From: Hahella sp. HNIBRBA332
GTDB taxonomy: Bacteria; Pseudomonadota; Gammaproteobacteria; Pseudomonadales; Oleiphilaceae
Direction of reading: 5' to 3'
Assembly: GCF_030719035.1 (NCBI RefSeq)
Contig: NZ_CP132203.1
Coordinates: 3,720,001 to 3,784,000 of the forward strand
Length of the DNA stretch: 64,000 nucleotides
This document shows positions 55,286 to 64,000 of this stretch, in pieces (position 1 is the first letter of the stretch; each line of letters opens with the position of its first letter). Under the pieces are notes generated by a model. It ran no database searches and was not told the origin of the DNA. It saw only the letters and a list, made by a program, of their open reading frames with translations. Made by a program: the position numbers and the translations under genes.

Positions 55286-55421
55286 GCTGAGTATCCCTGC
55301 TTTAATTCTGATGAAAAAGGCGATCAGCCGATTATGCAGAGATTAACGGACACTTAGAGAAACTTATAGATAAATTAGTTTAAGTTTCGTTACATATTGT
55401 TGTGTTACGACATGGCTAACG

Positions 55422-55450
55422 AAGAGCCGCTCCGGAAGGAGACAGCTCTT
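55422..55450 (-). terminator. Hairpin after astB
   Basis: AAGAGC/GCTCTT arms with an inner CTCC-GGAA-GGAG, just after astB on the minus strand. No T run follows, so strength is doubtful. It marks the probable end of the arginine operon. Confidence 0.45.
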
Positions 55451-55468
55451 GTCGCAGATAGAAGGGAA

Positions 55469-56809
55469 TTACGCTAACTGAAAGGGATACAGCGGGCCTA
55501 ATTGCAACAGCTGGGTCAGTTCATCCAGGGCCGTGCGGCACTCTGTCAGCAGTTGCGGATCAGCCAGGTCCTGCTGGGAGATGCGGTCGCGGTAGTGCTT
55601 GTCCACCCAGGCATTGAGGGAGGCGAACAGTTCGTCCGACATCATCACATGAGGGTGCACCGCCGCCAGCTCCGCTTCATTCAACGCCACACGCAAGCGC
55701 AAACATGCGGGGCCGCCGCCGTTTTTCATGCTTTGCTTCAGATCGAATACTTCCACGCGCTTGATAGGACCGCCGCGAGTGACCAAGTCGTCCAGATAGG
55801 CTTTGACGTTGGGGTTGTCGCGGCACTCATGAGGCACCACCAGCATCATGTCGTCGTCATCCAGACTCAACAATTGGCTGTTGAACAGATAACTGGACAC
55901 CGCGTCCGCCACGGACACTTCGCTATCCGAAACTTTAACTGCCTTCAGCAGACAGCCTTGCAGTTTCGCTTCCAGCTCAGTCAGCATTTTCGACGTGTTC
56001 AAAAACGCCTGCTCATGGTAGAACAGCACATTGCGGTTCCCTACCGCAATAACGTCATTGTGGAACACGCCCTGGTCGATAACCGCCGGGTTTTGCTGCG
56101 CATACACTACCGATGAATCGGCGAGTCCATGCAAGCGCGCTACCGCCTGACAGGCTTCCAAGGTCTGCCGCGCAGGGTATTTCATCGGGCGCGGCGCGTT
56201 CTCGTCGAAAGCCACGCGTCCGTATACAAACAGCTCCACGCCCTTGTCTTCATAGTTTTTGCAGAAGCGGGTGTGGTTGGCTGCGCCTTCGTCACCAAAC
56301 TGACTGGTGGGCGGCAGCGCTTTGTGATGAGCAAAGTGCTGGTCATTATTGAAAATGCCCTGCAGGATACGGGTCGTCGTCGGGTGCTCAATCGAACGAT
56401 GGAACTTCGCATTCAGGTTCGCCGCGGTGAAATGTACGCGGCCATCGGTGGTGTCCGCGCTAGGCGAGACTGTCGCCGCGTTCGCCGTCCACATGCAGGA
56501 GGCGGAAGCGACTGCGCCCAAAAACACCGGCGACTGATGCGCCGCCTGCAGCAGCACTTCCCGATCTGACCCGGCAAAGCCCAGACGACGCAGGGTCGCG
56601 ATATCCGGACGCTCCTGCGGCAGCAATACGCCCTGCTTGAAGCCCATGTCGTGCAGCGCCTTCATTTTGCGCAGGCCCTGCTTGGCGGCTTCCTTGGGGT
56701 TGGACACATCGCGAATATTGGTTTCTGAGGCCACGTTGCCGTAGGAAAGCCCGCTATAGTTGTGAGTCGGCCCTACCAGCCCGTCAAAATTGACTTCAAA
56801 TGCCTTCAT
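55469..56809 (-). CDS. astB: N-succinylarginine dihydrolase
   Basis: A 446-residue AstB (AruB), the second enzyme of the arginine succinyltransferase pathway: it converts succinylarginine to succinylornithine, releasing two ammonia and CO2. Typical features are VNFDGLVGPTHNYSGLS at the start, HNDVIAVGNRNVLFYHEQ (His) and NGGGPACLRLRVAL (catalytic Cys). It follows astD by 57 bases in the aru operon. Confidence 0.95.
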   Translation of the reverse strand: MKAFEVNFDGLVGPTHNYSGLSYGNVASETNIRDVSNPKEAAKQGLRKMKALHDMGFKQGVLLPQERPDIATLRRLGFAGSDREVLLQAAHQSPVFLGAVASASCMWTANAATVSPSADTTDGRVHFTAANLNAKFHRSIEHPTTTRILQGIFNNDQHFAHHKALPPTSQFGDEGAANHTRFCKNYEDKGVELFVYGRVAFDENAPRPMKYPARQTLEACQAVARLHGLADSSVVYAQQNPAVIDQGVFHNDVIAVGNRNVLFYHEQAFLNTSKMLTELEAKLQGCLLKAVKVSDSEVSVADAVSSYLFNSQLLSLDDDDMMLVVPHECRDNPNVKAYLDDLVTRGGPIKRVEVFDLKQSMKNGGGPACLRLRVALNEAELAAVHPHVMMSDELFASLNAWVDKHYRDRISQQDLADPQLLTECRTALDELTQLLQLGPLYPFQLA

Positions 56810-56866
56810 CGTCTATCCGCCTCTTCTACTCGTTTAAATTCGTTGCTGTTTTGCATGCCATACAAC

Positions 56867-58339
56867 TTACAAGGACATGCCCGGCGATAACTGGGCTGGG
56901 GCCTGCGCCTGATCCGCCTCAAGAGACGCGACTGGATAGGCGCAGTAATCCGCCGCATAGTAGGCGCTGGGGCGATGGTTGCCGCTGGCGCCCACACCAC
57001 CGAACGGCGCTGCGCTACTGGCGCCGGTGAGAGGCTTGTTCCAGTTGACGATGCCCGCGCGCACTTCCAGCCAGAAGCGGTCATACAGTTCGCGAGAGTC
57101 GCTGATCAGGCCGGCCGCCAGTCCGAATCCGGTCTTGTTGGCTAACTCCAGAGCATGATCGAAATCGCGGTAGCGCAATACTTGCAGCATGGGTCCGAAA
57201 TGTTCTTCGTCCGGCAGCTCCTGCACATTGGTGACGTCGATGACGCCAGGACTCAGCAGGCTCGCGTTGTCCTCCAGGCTACGCATCTCCAGCAGAATGC
57301 GTCCGCCGTCCGCAGCCAGCTTGCTTTGCGCGGCCAGCATCTGATCCCGCGCGCGCAGGGAAATTACCCCGCCCATGAAAGGCTGAGGGTCCGCGTCATA
57401 GCGTCCCACCTGCAAATTGGCCGCCGCTGCGACCAGTTCGTCCAGAAACGCCAGGCCTTCCGCCGTATCCGGAACTAATAGACGACGCGCGCAGGTACAA
57501 CGCTGGCCCGCCGAAACAAATGCCGAGAACAGTGTATGATGCACAGCGCCTTTCAAGTCATAAGGCGGAGCAATGATCAATGGGTTATTGCCGCCCATTT
57601 CCAGCGCCAGGATTTTCTCGGGACGGCCGCCGAATTGACGGTGCAGGCTGTGTCCTGTCGGCGAACTGCCGGTAAACAACAGACCGTCTATCTGTTCGCT
57701 GGCGGCCAGGGCCACGCCGGTTTCACGCGCGCCTTGCACCAGGTTCAACACGCCTTCCGGCAAGCCGGCTTGCGCCCAGATACGCACGGTTTCTTCCGCG
57801 AACCATGGGGTCAACTCACTTGGTTTGAAGACAATTGTATTGCCGGCGATCAGCGCCGGTACGATGTGTCCGTTGGGCAAGTGGCCAGGGAAGTTATAGG
57901 GGCCAAAGACCGCCAGCACGCCGTGGGGGCGATGTTTCAACACCGCATGCCCCGCCGCCACGTCCTGCTCGGTCACGCCAGTGCGCTCATTAAACGCCTG
58001 GACGGAGATACCCACTTTGGCGATCATGCTGGCGACTTCGGTGCGCGCCTCCCATAACGGTTTGCTGGTCTCTTTGCCGATAACTTCGGCGAGGCGTTCT
58101 TTGTCTTCTTCCAGCAACGCCGCAAAGCGCTTGACGATGTCGATACGCTTGGCGACATCCAAACGTCCCCAGCTGTGAAACGCCTGACGCGCCGCCTGCA
58201 CCGCCTGCGCAACCACCTCATCGGAGGCCGCCGCGCCTTTCCACAGACAATCCTGGGTCACTGGGTCCAGGGACTCAAACACCACGCCGCCGCCAGCTAG
58301 CCAGCGGCCGTTTATAAATGCGCTTTCACGTACAGTCAT
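56867..58339 (-). CDS. astD: Succinylglutamate semialdehyde dehydrogenase
   Basis: A 490-residue NAD-dependent aldehyde dehydrogenase (AstD/AruD), the fourth pathway step: succinylglutamate semialdehyde to succinylglutamate. LALEMGGNNPLII, catalytic Cys in SAGQRCTCARRL, and the typical C-terminal NKPLTGASSAAPFGG are all present. It overlaps the AruG stop by four bases (ATGA), so expression is coupled. Confidence 0.95.
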   Translation of the reverse strand: MTVRESAFINGRWLAGGGVVFESLDPVTQDCLWKGAAASDEVVAQAVQAARQAFHSWGRLDVAKRIDIVKRFAALLEEDKERLAEVIGKETSKPLWEARTEVASMIAKVGISVQAFNERTGVTEQDVAAGHAVLKHRPHGVLAVFGPYNFPGHLPNGHIVPALIAGNTIVFKPSELTPWFAEETVRIWAQAGLPEGVLNLVQGARETGVALAASEQIDGLLFTGSSPTGHSLHRQFGGRPEKILALEMGGNNPLIIAPPYDLKGAVHHTLFSAFVSAGQRCTCARRLLVPDTAEGLAFLDELVAAAANLQVGRYDADPQPFMGGVISLRARDQMLAAQSKLAADGGRILLEMRSLEDNASLLSPGVIDVTNVQELPDEEHFGPMLQVLRYRDFDHALELANKTGFGLAAGLISDSRELYDRFWLEVRAGIVNWNKPLTGASSAAPFGGVGASGNHRPSAYYAADYCAYPVASLEADQAQAPAQLSPGMSL

Positions 58340-59379
58340 GCATCGCTCCTCTTCGCTTTCAACGCAACCACCCGTACTGTATCGCCCGCGCCCAATTGCA
58401 AATGATCCATCAGATCATGATTGAGGGAGACGGTGTCGGACTTGATCTGGTCGCTGTCGAGCAGTCCCACCCTGAAGTTGGAGAAGGACCGGTTGGAAAT
58501 CATATAGGGTTCGGAAATCTCGTCGACGCCGGTTTTTTGCACCGGCATGACGAAGCGCTTGGCGCTGTCGCGCACGCTGCGAATGCCATGGACAAAGGAC
58601 TCCACCAGCGGGCCGGCGTCAAAAATGTCCACCAGACCGTTGAAATTGAAGCCCTCGCTTTCCAGCATGGCCAGCGCCGGTCTGGTGTGCTCATGCACCT
58701 GACCGATCACATCGCGGGCCTCCTGGCTGAAAAACGGGACGTAAATCGGATACTTGGGCATCAGTTCAGCGATAAACGCCTTATTGCCGATGCCGGATAA
58801 ATAGTCCGCCTGAGAGAACTCCAGACTGAAGAACTTGCGGCCCAGGTCTTCCCAGAACGGAGACTCGCCCTGTGCGTTGGTGTAGCCGCGCATTTCCGCA
58901 AAAATTTTGTTGCTGAAACGCTCGGAGAAGTCCGCCAGAAACAGGAAGCGGCACTTCGACAACAGTTGCCCGTTAAAGCTGTTGCGATATTTTTCATGCA
59001 GGAACAACGTACAGATTTCACTGCAGTTGGTCATATCGTTAGTGAGATACAACGTCGGCGTCTGTTTGTGAATGCCCAGTTCTTTAGAGGCGTTCACGGT
59101 GGTGGAGACCCGGTAGTTGTACCAGACCTCGTCCAGACCGACCCGCGCCTTGATCGCGCTGACCCCGACGATGGCGCCCGCCGCAGTGTCCTCCAGTCCG
59201 AACATGTAATACGCATGTTCCTGCTCGATGCGCTCAGAAAACGAACGCTCCGATTCTTCGATTCTCTGTGACAGCAGTTCGCGGTTGGCGGGCAGCGTCG
59301 TTACGCCAATGCCAGCGCTTTTCGCCAGCTCGTATACCGCATCCAGATCTTTGCTGCTAATGGGACGAATAACCATCAT
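58336..59379 (-). CDS. aruG: Arginine N-succinyltransferase subunit beta
   Basis: A 347-residue AstA-like subunit (AruG type), starting MMVIRPISSKDLDAVYELA. With the alpha subunit encoded immediately upstream it transfers succinyl from succinyl-CoA to the alpha-amino group of arginine, the first step of the pathway. The two share regions such as EHAYYMFGLEDT and NGLVDIFDAGPLV. AGAGGA precedes the ATG; the second Met is also possible. Confidence 0.93.
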   Translation of the reverse strand: MMVIRPISSKDLDAVYELAKSAGIGVTTLPANRELLSQRIEESERSFSERIEQEHAYYMFGLEDTAAGAIVGVSAIKARVGLDEVWYNYRVSTTVNASKELGIHKQTPTLYLTNDMTNCSEICTLFLHEKYRNSFNGQLLSKCRFLFLADFSERFSNKIFAEMRGYTNAQGESPFWEDLGRKFFSLEFSQADYLSGIGNKAFIAELMPKYPIYVPFFSQEARDVIGQVHEHTRPALAMLESEGFNFNGLVDIFDAGPLVESFVHGIRSVRDSAKRFVMPVQKTGVDEISEPYMISNRSFSNFRVGLLDSDQIKSDTVSLNHDLMDHLQLGAGDTVRVVALKAKRSDA

Positions 59380-59442
59380 GTTGAAATCCTCTTGCTCCGG
59401 CCCTGTTTTACGCTTCGCTTAAATTGTTAGTCCCGACGCCGA

Positions 59443-60456
59443 TCACAGGGGCGCGAACTGAACGTTGTCGCCTTCCGACACCAATATCCCCTCGGCGGTG
59501 CTGCGCTTCAGGCGCAGCAGGTCGCCCATGCCGTCCGTCACATTGGCCAACGTGGCGCGGAAATCTTCGAACAGGGTGTTGCACATCAGGTATTGCAGAC
59601 CGGTCTGGTTATCCGACAGCTTGACCTGTTTGGTTTTAGTGGATTTCACGGTGGTCAGATTGTCCATATCCGCCTCCAGAGTCGGACCGCCGTCGAAAAT
59701 ATCGATATAGCGGCCCATGCGGAAGCCTTCCCGATTCAGGAACTGGCAATTGTCTCTCGCCGCCGAATGGGGCTGTGCGATGGCATCCTGAGCGTCTTTG
59801 GTCAGCAGGTTCACATAAATCGGATGGGGCGGCATCATTTCCGCGATAAAGGTTTTGCTCTTGATGCCGGAGTAGTAATCCGCCGTCGCAAAGTCCATAT
59901 CGAAGAAATGGCGGCCCAGGCTGTCCCAAAACGGAGAGTCGCCGCTATCGCCCTGCTTGCCCTGAATTTCCACAATGATGCGGGACTGGAAGCGCTCACG
60001 ATGCTGTCCCATGAACAGGAAGCGGGAGCGCGACAGCAGATCGAAATATTCCGTTTTGCGATAACGGGGAGAGATAGTCAGTGAGCACAGCAGCGGAGAG
60101 CCAGTGAGCTCATGGGTCATATAAAGAATGGGAACCTTGTTGAACACCCCCAGTTGCTGCGAGGAGTGAATGAGTTCATCCAGCCGGTAGTTATAAAACG
60201 GCGCGCCATTGCCGGCGCAGGCGTCGATGCCTGACGTACCCAGGATCTCCTTGCTTTCGGTATCCTCAAGCACGAACAGGTAGCGTTCCTTGCCCGCCAT
60301 GGACTCATCGCCGGCGAAGGAGCGACAGGACTGGTCGATTTTCTCGCCCAGTTTGTCGCGGTCCGCAGGCAGGGTGGACACCTGCGCTGCGCTTTCGTTT
60401 ATCAACTTCTCAATGCCGGGCAGGTCGGCGAAGCGGCTGGGGCGAAAAATCACCAT
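59443..60456 (-). CDS. aruF: Arginine N-succinyltransferase subunit alpha
   Basis: A 337-residue AstA-like subunit (AruF type), paralogous to AruG downstream, beginning MVIFRPSRFADLPGIEKLI. Shared features include KERYLFVLEDTES and GRYIDIFDGGPTL. The pair forms the heteromeric arginine succinyltransferase found in pseudomonads, where E. coli has one AstA. ATG at 60456 is chosen because GGAGGG sits seven bases upstream. Confidence 0.93.
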   Translation of the reverse strand: MVIFRPSRFADLPGIEKLINESAAQVSTLPADRDKLGEKIDQSCRSFAGDESMAGKERYLFVLEDTESKEILGTSGIDACAGNGAPFYNYRLDELIHSSQQLGVFNKVPILYMTHELTGSPLLCSLTISPRYRKTEYFDLLSRSRFLFMGQHRERFQSRIIVEIQGKQGDSGDSPFWDSLGRHFFDMDFATADYYSGIKSKTFIAEMMPPHPIYVNLLTKDAQDAIAQPHSAARDNCQFLNREGFRMGRYIDIFDGGPTLEADMDNLTTVKSTKTKQVKLSDNQTGLQYLMCNTLFEDFRATLANVTDGMGDLLRLKRSTAEGILVSEGDNVQFAPL

Positions 60457-60518
60457 TCTCATTCCCTCCAATTTAATCAGACTGACAGGTTGTACAAGCT
60501 AGTTCCCTTTAACTTTCC

Positions 60519-61736
60519 TTATTGCCCTTGCGCGACGCGGGCTACCGCTCTTTCGAAGCGGGCCAGTCCTTCTTTGATCTCGTCATCGCCGATGATCAGA
60601 GAAGGCGCCAGTCTCAACACATTAGGTCCAGCGATCAGCGCCAGTACGCCCTCTTCCAGCGCCGCCGTCATGAACTGCTTGGCTTTACCCTGCCACTCGT
60701 CAGTGAGCGCCGCCCCAATCAAAAGGCCCATGCCGCGAACAGCGCTGAATACGCCATATTTCTCATTAATCGCTTTCAGGCCGGCCACCATCAGCTCATG
60801 CTTGCGCTCAACGCCCTGCAAAACTTCCGGCGTGTTGACGATGTCCAAGACCTTGTTCGCCACAGCGCAGCCCAGCGGGTTGCCGCCGTAGGTGCTGCCG
60901 TGAGTGCCCACCGCCAGACTCTTAGCCACTTCCGTGGTGGTCAGCATGGCGCCGATAGGGAATCCGCCGCCCATCGCCTTGGCCGTGGTCAGAATGTCCG
61001 GCGTCACGCCATACTTCATGTACGCATACAGCGCTCCGGTGCGGCCAACGCCAGTCTGAACTTCGTCGAAGATCAGCAACGCGTTGTGCTGGTCGCACAG
61101 CTCTCTGGCGCGCTTCAGATAGGCTTCATCCGCCGGCGTCACACCGCCCTCGCCTTGCACTGGCTCAACTACGAAAGCGCAGGTGTTTTCATTGATCGCG
61201 GCTTCCAGAGCGGCGATGTCGTTGAAAGGCACATGCTTGATGCCGCCGGGAACCGGTTCGAAACCTTCGCGATACTTGGCTTGTCCGCCTACGCTGACGG
61301 TAAATAGCGTACGACCGTGGAAGCTGTTGTTACAGGCCACGATTTCATGTTTATGAGGTCCGTGTTTTTCCCAGCTGTAACGACGCGCCAGCTTGAACGC
61401 GGCTTCGTTGGCTTCGCCGCCTGAATTGGAGAAAAACACGCGATCAGCGAAGGTCATATCCGTCAGTTTCTTAGCCAGCAGAATAGCCGGCTCGTTCGCC
61501 AGAACGTTGCTCAGGTGCCACAGTTTTTGCGCCTGTTCAGTCAACGCCGCCACCAGTTCCGGATGAGCGTGACCCAAACCGGTTACCGCAATGCCGCCCG
61601 CCAGATCGATGTATTCCTTGCCAGCCTGATCCCAGACTCGGGAGCCGATGCCGTGAGTGGGAATAATCGGGCCCGGCGCATAGTTGGGAACCATTACCTG
61701 ATCAAACATTTCTCTGGTGACTTGGCTAGAGGTCAT
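60519..61736 (-). CDS. aruC: Acetylornithine/succinylornithine aminotransferase
   Basis: A 405-residue class III PLP aminotransferase (AstC/AruC/ArgD). The PLP Lys lies in LTTAKAMGGGFPIGAML; the substrate segments FSNSGGEANEAAFK and IFDEVQTGVGRTG are typical. As first gene of this operon it should convert succinylornithine and 2-oxoglutarate to succinylglutamate semialdehyde and glutamate, and may also serve in arginine synthesis. GGAGAAG precedes the ATG. Confidence 0.95.
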   Translation of the reverse strand: MTSSQVTREMFDQVMVPNYAPGPIIPTHGIGSRVWDQAGKEYIDLAGGIAVTGLGHAHPELVAALTEQAQKLWHLSNVLANEPAILLAKKLTDMTFADRVFFSNSGGEANEAAFKLARRYSWEKHGPHKHEIVACNNSFHGRTLFTVSVGGQAKYREGFEPVPGGIKHVPFNDIAALEAAINENTCAFVVEPVQGEGGVTPADEAYLKRARELCDQHNALLIFDEVQTGVGRTGALYAYMKYGVTPDILTTAKAMGGGFPIGAMLTTTEVAKSLAVGTHGSTYGGNPLGCAVANKVLDIVNTPEVLQGVERKHELMVAGLKAINEKYGVFSAVRGMGLLIGAALTDEWQGKAKQFMTAALEEGVLALIAGPNVLRLAPSLIIGDDEIKEGLARFERAVARVAQGQ

Positions 61737-61801
61737 TCATCTTCTCCATTCGGGTGGGCCGGCCAACGCTCCGCAGCGTCTCCGGCGAAGTTATTTTTTA
61801 C

Positions 61802-61816
61802 GGGCCTGTCAGGCCC
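61802..61816. promoter_or_regulatory. Perfect palindrome upstream of aruC
   Basis: GGGCCTG-T-CAGGCCC, seven-base perfect arms, 66 bases before the aruC start. A one-base centre disfavours a hairpin and fits a dimer-binding site. It could be the target of a dimeric regulator of the arginine operon. No match to known ArgR sites is claimed. Confidence 0.3.
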
Positions 61817-62029
61817 AATGTCAGTTAGTTTAGGAACAAAAGAAATAGAAGGATTTCGCAAAGGCGACATGAATTTACAGATTTGCGCACCCCGACGCAG
61901 GCCGCCATACGTAATTAAGGCAATTTCAATGGGCTATAGCGTATTGATTCGCCAGAGAATAATACTGTCGCGCGACAGTCCCCGTCTCGCTTAGTATAGG
62001 AAGGCTTTCTATAAAGGGTGTGAATAACC

Positions 62030-63241
62030 ATGAAAAATACGCTCGCCAAGATCAAGGACGTAAAAAATCGTCATAAAGAACGCCGGACGCCACTGGGACT
62101 GGAGTTCGCTATCGCCGACAGCATCAACTTTCTCAATGCGGCGGACTGGGACCGCATCGCCGCCTCCGCATCCGTATTTCTGCAACGGGATTATCTACAG
62201 GCGCTGGAACTCAACGCGCCGGACAACGTCTCTCCCCGATATGGACTGATATACAAAGACCGCACCCCTATCGGCGTGGTCAGCTGCCAGATCGCCGACG
62301 TGTCCGGCGACCGCATGATAAAAAGCGAAAAGCCCGATAACGCCAAAGCCAAATTGACTCAGAAGTACCAGGAACGCATTTTGGTCTGTGGCAATCTGGT
62401 GTCCTGCGGCCTCCATGGCGTAGCCTTCGCCGAGGGCGTCGATGCGGAGCTGGGATGGCGCGCTCTGGCTGAGCTGTTGTACCGCATCCGTCGAGGAGAA
62501 AAACTGGGCGGCTCCATCGATTTTGTCATGCTGAAAGACTTCAACAGCGACATGCTGCCGCAATCCGACATCCTGAAACGCTACAGTTACCGATCCATTC
62601 AGACTGACCCGGAAATGGTGTTGACGCTGGAGCCGGGAACCCGGACCTTCGAAGATTATCTGCAAAGCCTGACTGGCAAGTATCGCAAACGCATCACCGC
62701 CATCATCAAGAAGCTGCAGGACGCCGGTGTGGAAACGCAGACGCTAGACAGCATCAGCGACGAGCAGGATGCAGCGCTGCACGCACTCTACCTGCAGGTG
62801 GAGAACCGCGCCGCCGCCCGCCTGGCGACATTGCCCAAGGGCTATTTCAAAGCGCTATCGGACTCTCTGGGAGACCGTTTCGCCTGCACCACGCTGTCAC
62901 TGGAAGGCAGGATTGTTGGCTTCGTCACTTCCGTTAAGGACCGCGACACGTCCATGGCCTACTATGTCGGGCTGGATTACGACATCAATGCCGACCTGCC
63001 TTTGTATTTTCGCCTGCTGCAACTCTCTATCGAGCATGGCTGTCAGTTTGGCTGCAGCAAGGTGTCGTTAGGCAGAACGGCGCTGGAGCCCAAGGCCAAT
63101 CTTGGCGCTAAACCCGTGGATTGCCATCTGTGGATGCGGCATCGCGCGGCGGCGGTCAATTACGTGGTGCGCAAATTGTTTCGCGCAATCCCTCACGCGG
63201 AAGCCCCCACTCGTAATGCACTGAAAACGGTCGAGCAGTAA
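62030..63241 (+). CDS. FemAB/BioF2-like acyltransferase (GNAT fold)
   Basis: A 403-residue protein of the GNAT-like FemAB/BioF2 superfamily (Acetyltransf_6 type): LTGKYRKRITAIIKKLQDAGVET in the middle is the typical linker helix, and ALYLQVENRAAARLATLPKGYF and YFRLLQLSIEHGCQFGCSKVSLGRT follow in family order. It likely transfers an acyl or aminoacyl group; the substrate is unknown. It is divergent from aruC and convergent with the ArgR-like gene. Confidence 0.8.
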   Translation: MKNTLAKIKDVKNRHKERRTPLGLEFAIADSINFLNAADWDRIAASASVFLQRDYLQALELNAPDNVSPRYGLIYKDRTPIGVVSCQIADVSGDRMIKSEKPDNAKAKLTQKYQERILVCGNLVSCGLHGVAFAEGVDAELGWRALAELLYRIRRGEKLGGSIDFVMLKDFNSDMLPQSDILKRYSYRSIQTDPEMVLTLEPGTRTFEDYLQSLTGKYRKRITAIIKKLQDAGVETQTLDSISDEQDAALHALYLQVENRAAARLATLPKGYFKALSDSLGDRFACTTLSLEGRIVGFVTSVKDRDTSMAYYVGLDYDINADLPLYFRLLQLSIEHGCQFGCSKVSLGRTALEPKANLGAKPVDCHLWMRHRAAAVNYVVRKLFRAIPHAEAPTRNALKTVEQ

Positions 63242-63261
63242 CCTCTCTTCGCCGGCGGCCA

Positions 63262-64000
63262 TCAAGGCTGACCGGCTCTTTCCTCACTGGGCGTCAGCCC
63301 ATACAGATTTCGATACGCAGTAGAAAAATGCGCGCCGGAGGAAAAGCCGGTTTTCAACCCGATTTCGGTGATGCTCAAGGCGGAAGAACATAGCATGTCC
63401 CGCGCCTTTTCCAGACGAATTTGCAGGTAATAACGGGAAGGGACGGAGTCCAGATAGCGCTTGAACAGTCGCTCCAGCTGGCGACGGGAAATTTCCAGAT
63501 GCTTGGCGATATCATCCGTAGTTAACGGCTCTTCGATATTGTTCTCCATCAGTTGCACCGCATCGCAAAGCGCTGGCGCTTCTCGTTTCGCCACAGGATC
63601 AGGACGTTTGCGCCCGGTGGTTTTGGCGCCGCCAAGACGCTCCCGCATAATCGCCTGGGAAGCCATTTCCGCCAGCTCGACCCCATGATGACGCCCAATC
63701 ATAAACAGCGCCATGTCCAACGCAGCGGTGCCGCCGCGACAGGTCCAGACATTAGCGTCAACGGAAAACACATCCTGAGACAGAAAGCACGCCTGCGCCT
63801 CTGCGGAAAAAGCGTCTGGAATCTGTAAAGAGGCTTTTTTTCCGCGCAACAGCCCCAGTTCCAGCAGCAAAGCTGCGCCGTTAGCCACGCCCCCCAACCA
63901 GGACAAGCTCTTGCTGTGCGTGGCGAGCCATTCTTTTTCCAGAAGCGGAGTTTTATAGAGCCCCGCAGAGCCGCAGACGATCAGCGCATCCAGGCCGGCG
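63262..64000 (-). CDS. ArgR/GlxA-type AraC regulator (partial)
   Basis: The C-terminal 245 residues of a regulator that runs off the window edge; the frame is open to base 64000. An N-terminal DJ-1/PfpI-like domain (AGLDALIVCGSAGL near the edge, SLSWLGGVANGAALLLELGLL, CRGGTAALDMALFMIGRHHG) is followed by an AraC helix-turn-helix pair (EEPLTTDDIAKHLEISRRQLERLF, ITEIGLKTGFSSGAHFSTAYR). This is the GlxA/ArgR layout of Pseudomonas, where ArgR activates the aru operon in response to arginine. Its closeness to aru genes supports such a role, but it is an inference. Confidence 0.85.
   Translation of the reverse strand, partial: AGLDALIVCGSAGLYKTPLLEKEWLATHSKSLSWLGGVANGAALLLELGLLRGKKASLQIPDAFSAEAQACFLSQDVFSVDANVWTCRGGTAALDMALFMIGRHHGVELAEMASQAIMRERLGGAKTTGRKRPDPVAKREAPALCDAVQLMENNIEEPLTTDDIAKHLEISRRQLERLFKRYLDSVPSRYYLQIRLEKARDMLCSSALSITEIGLKTGFSSGAHFSTAYRNLYGLTPSEERAGQP

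Overview
The window reads as chromosome of a Gram-negative marine-type gammaproteobacterium. Evidence includes secreted proteins with signal peptides, lipoproteins with lipoboxes, an aruCFGDB-type arginine succinyltransferase operon in Pseudomonas order, a pbpC/alpha-2-macroglobulin pair and an yhiI-rbbA-yhhJ-type exporter. Base composition is moderately GC-rich with clear AT-rich patches. From memory of gene content a Hahella-like organism is my best guess, but nothing in the window proves it. Genes are dense with short gaps; I saw no tRNA, rRNA, CRISPR or intact insertion sequence.

Layout. 1-3.3 kb: tail of a UvrD-type helicase, a small unknown gene, an AraC regulator next to a DMT exporter, and a LOG-family phosphoribohydrolase. 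3.4-6.9 kb: a periplasmic PotD-like binding protein translationally coupled to a membrane GGDEF/EAL protein, the architecture of the Vibrio NspS-MbaA polyamine-sensing pair. 7.3-18 kb: secreted enzymes and small genes (PHB-depolymerase-like esterase, lipase-like hydrolase with a membrane-anchored partner, a MOSC/GNAT/SUKH-like operon, a secreted nuclease, tandem YbjQ-like genes, and two tandem secreted paralogs of unknown family). 18.2-21.7 kb: a flavin amine oxidase overlapping a PDC/IPDC-type keto-acid decarboxylase, together a likely amino acid to aldehyde pathway. 21.7-27.9 kb: M28 peptidase lipoprotein, solute-binding protein, malate dehydrogenase, YdfG-like reductase, and a GRAM/membrane/hydrolase operon.

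28-36 kb is an accessory island: a 1405-residue Rhs polymorphic toxin without a recognisable PAAR domain, its AT-rich C-terminal toxin tip and a coupled immunity candidate. Downstream lies a displaced, frameshifted Rhs tip resembling ADP-ribosyl cyclases with its own immunity candidate. On the other side are a macro-domain protein and two unrecognised genes.

36-64 kb is more conventional: ybaK, the three-gene exporter, a Dabb protein, an HD hydrolase, a protein with two carbohydrate-binding-like modules, a lipoprotein, PBP1C with its alpha-2-macroglobulin partner, and a transmembrane Ser/Thr kinase-PP2C-FHA operon. Then comes arginine catabolism (aruC, aruF, aruG, astD, astB; no astE beside them), a FemAB/BioF2-like acyltransferase and the C-terminal part of an ArgR/GlxA-type AraC regulator that could control the arginine operon.
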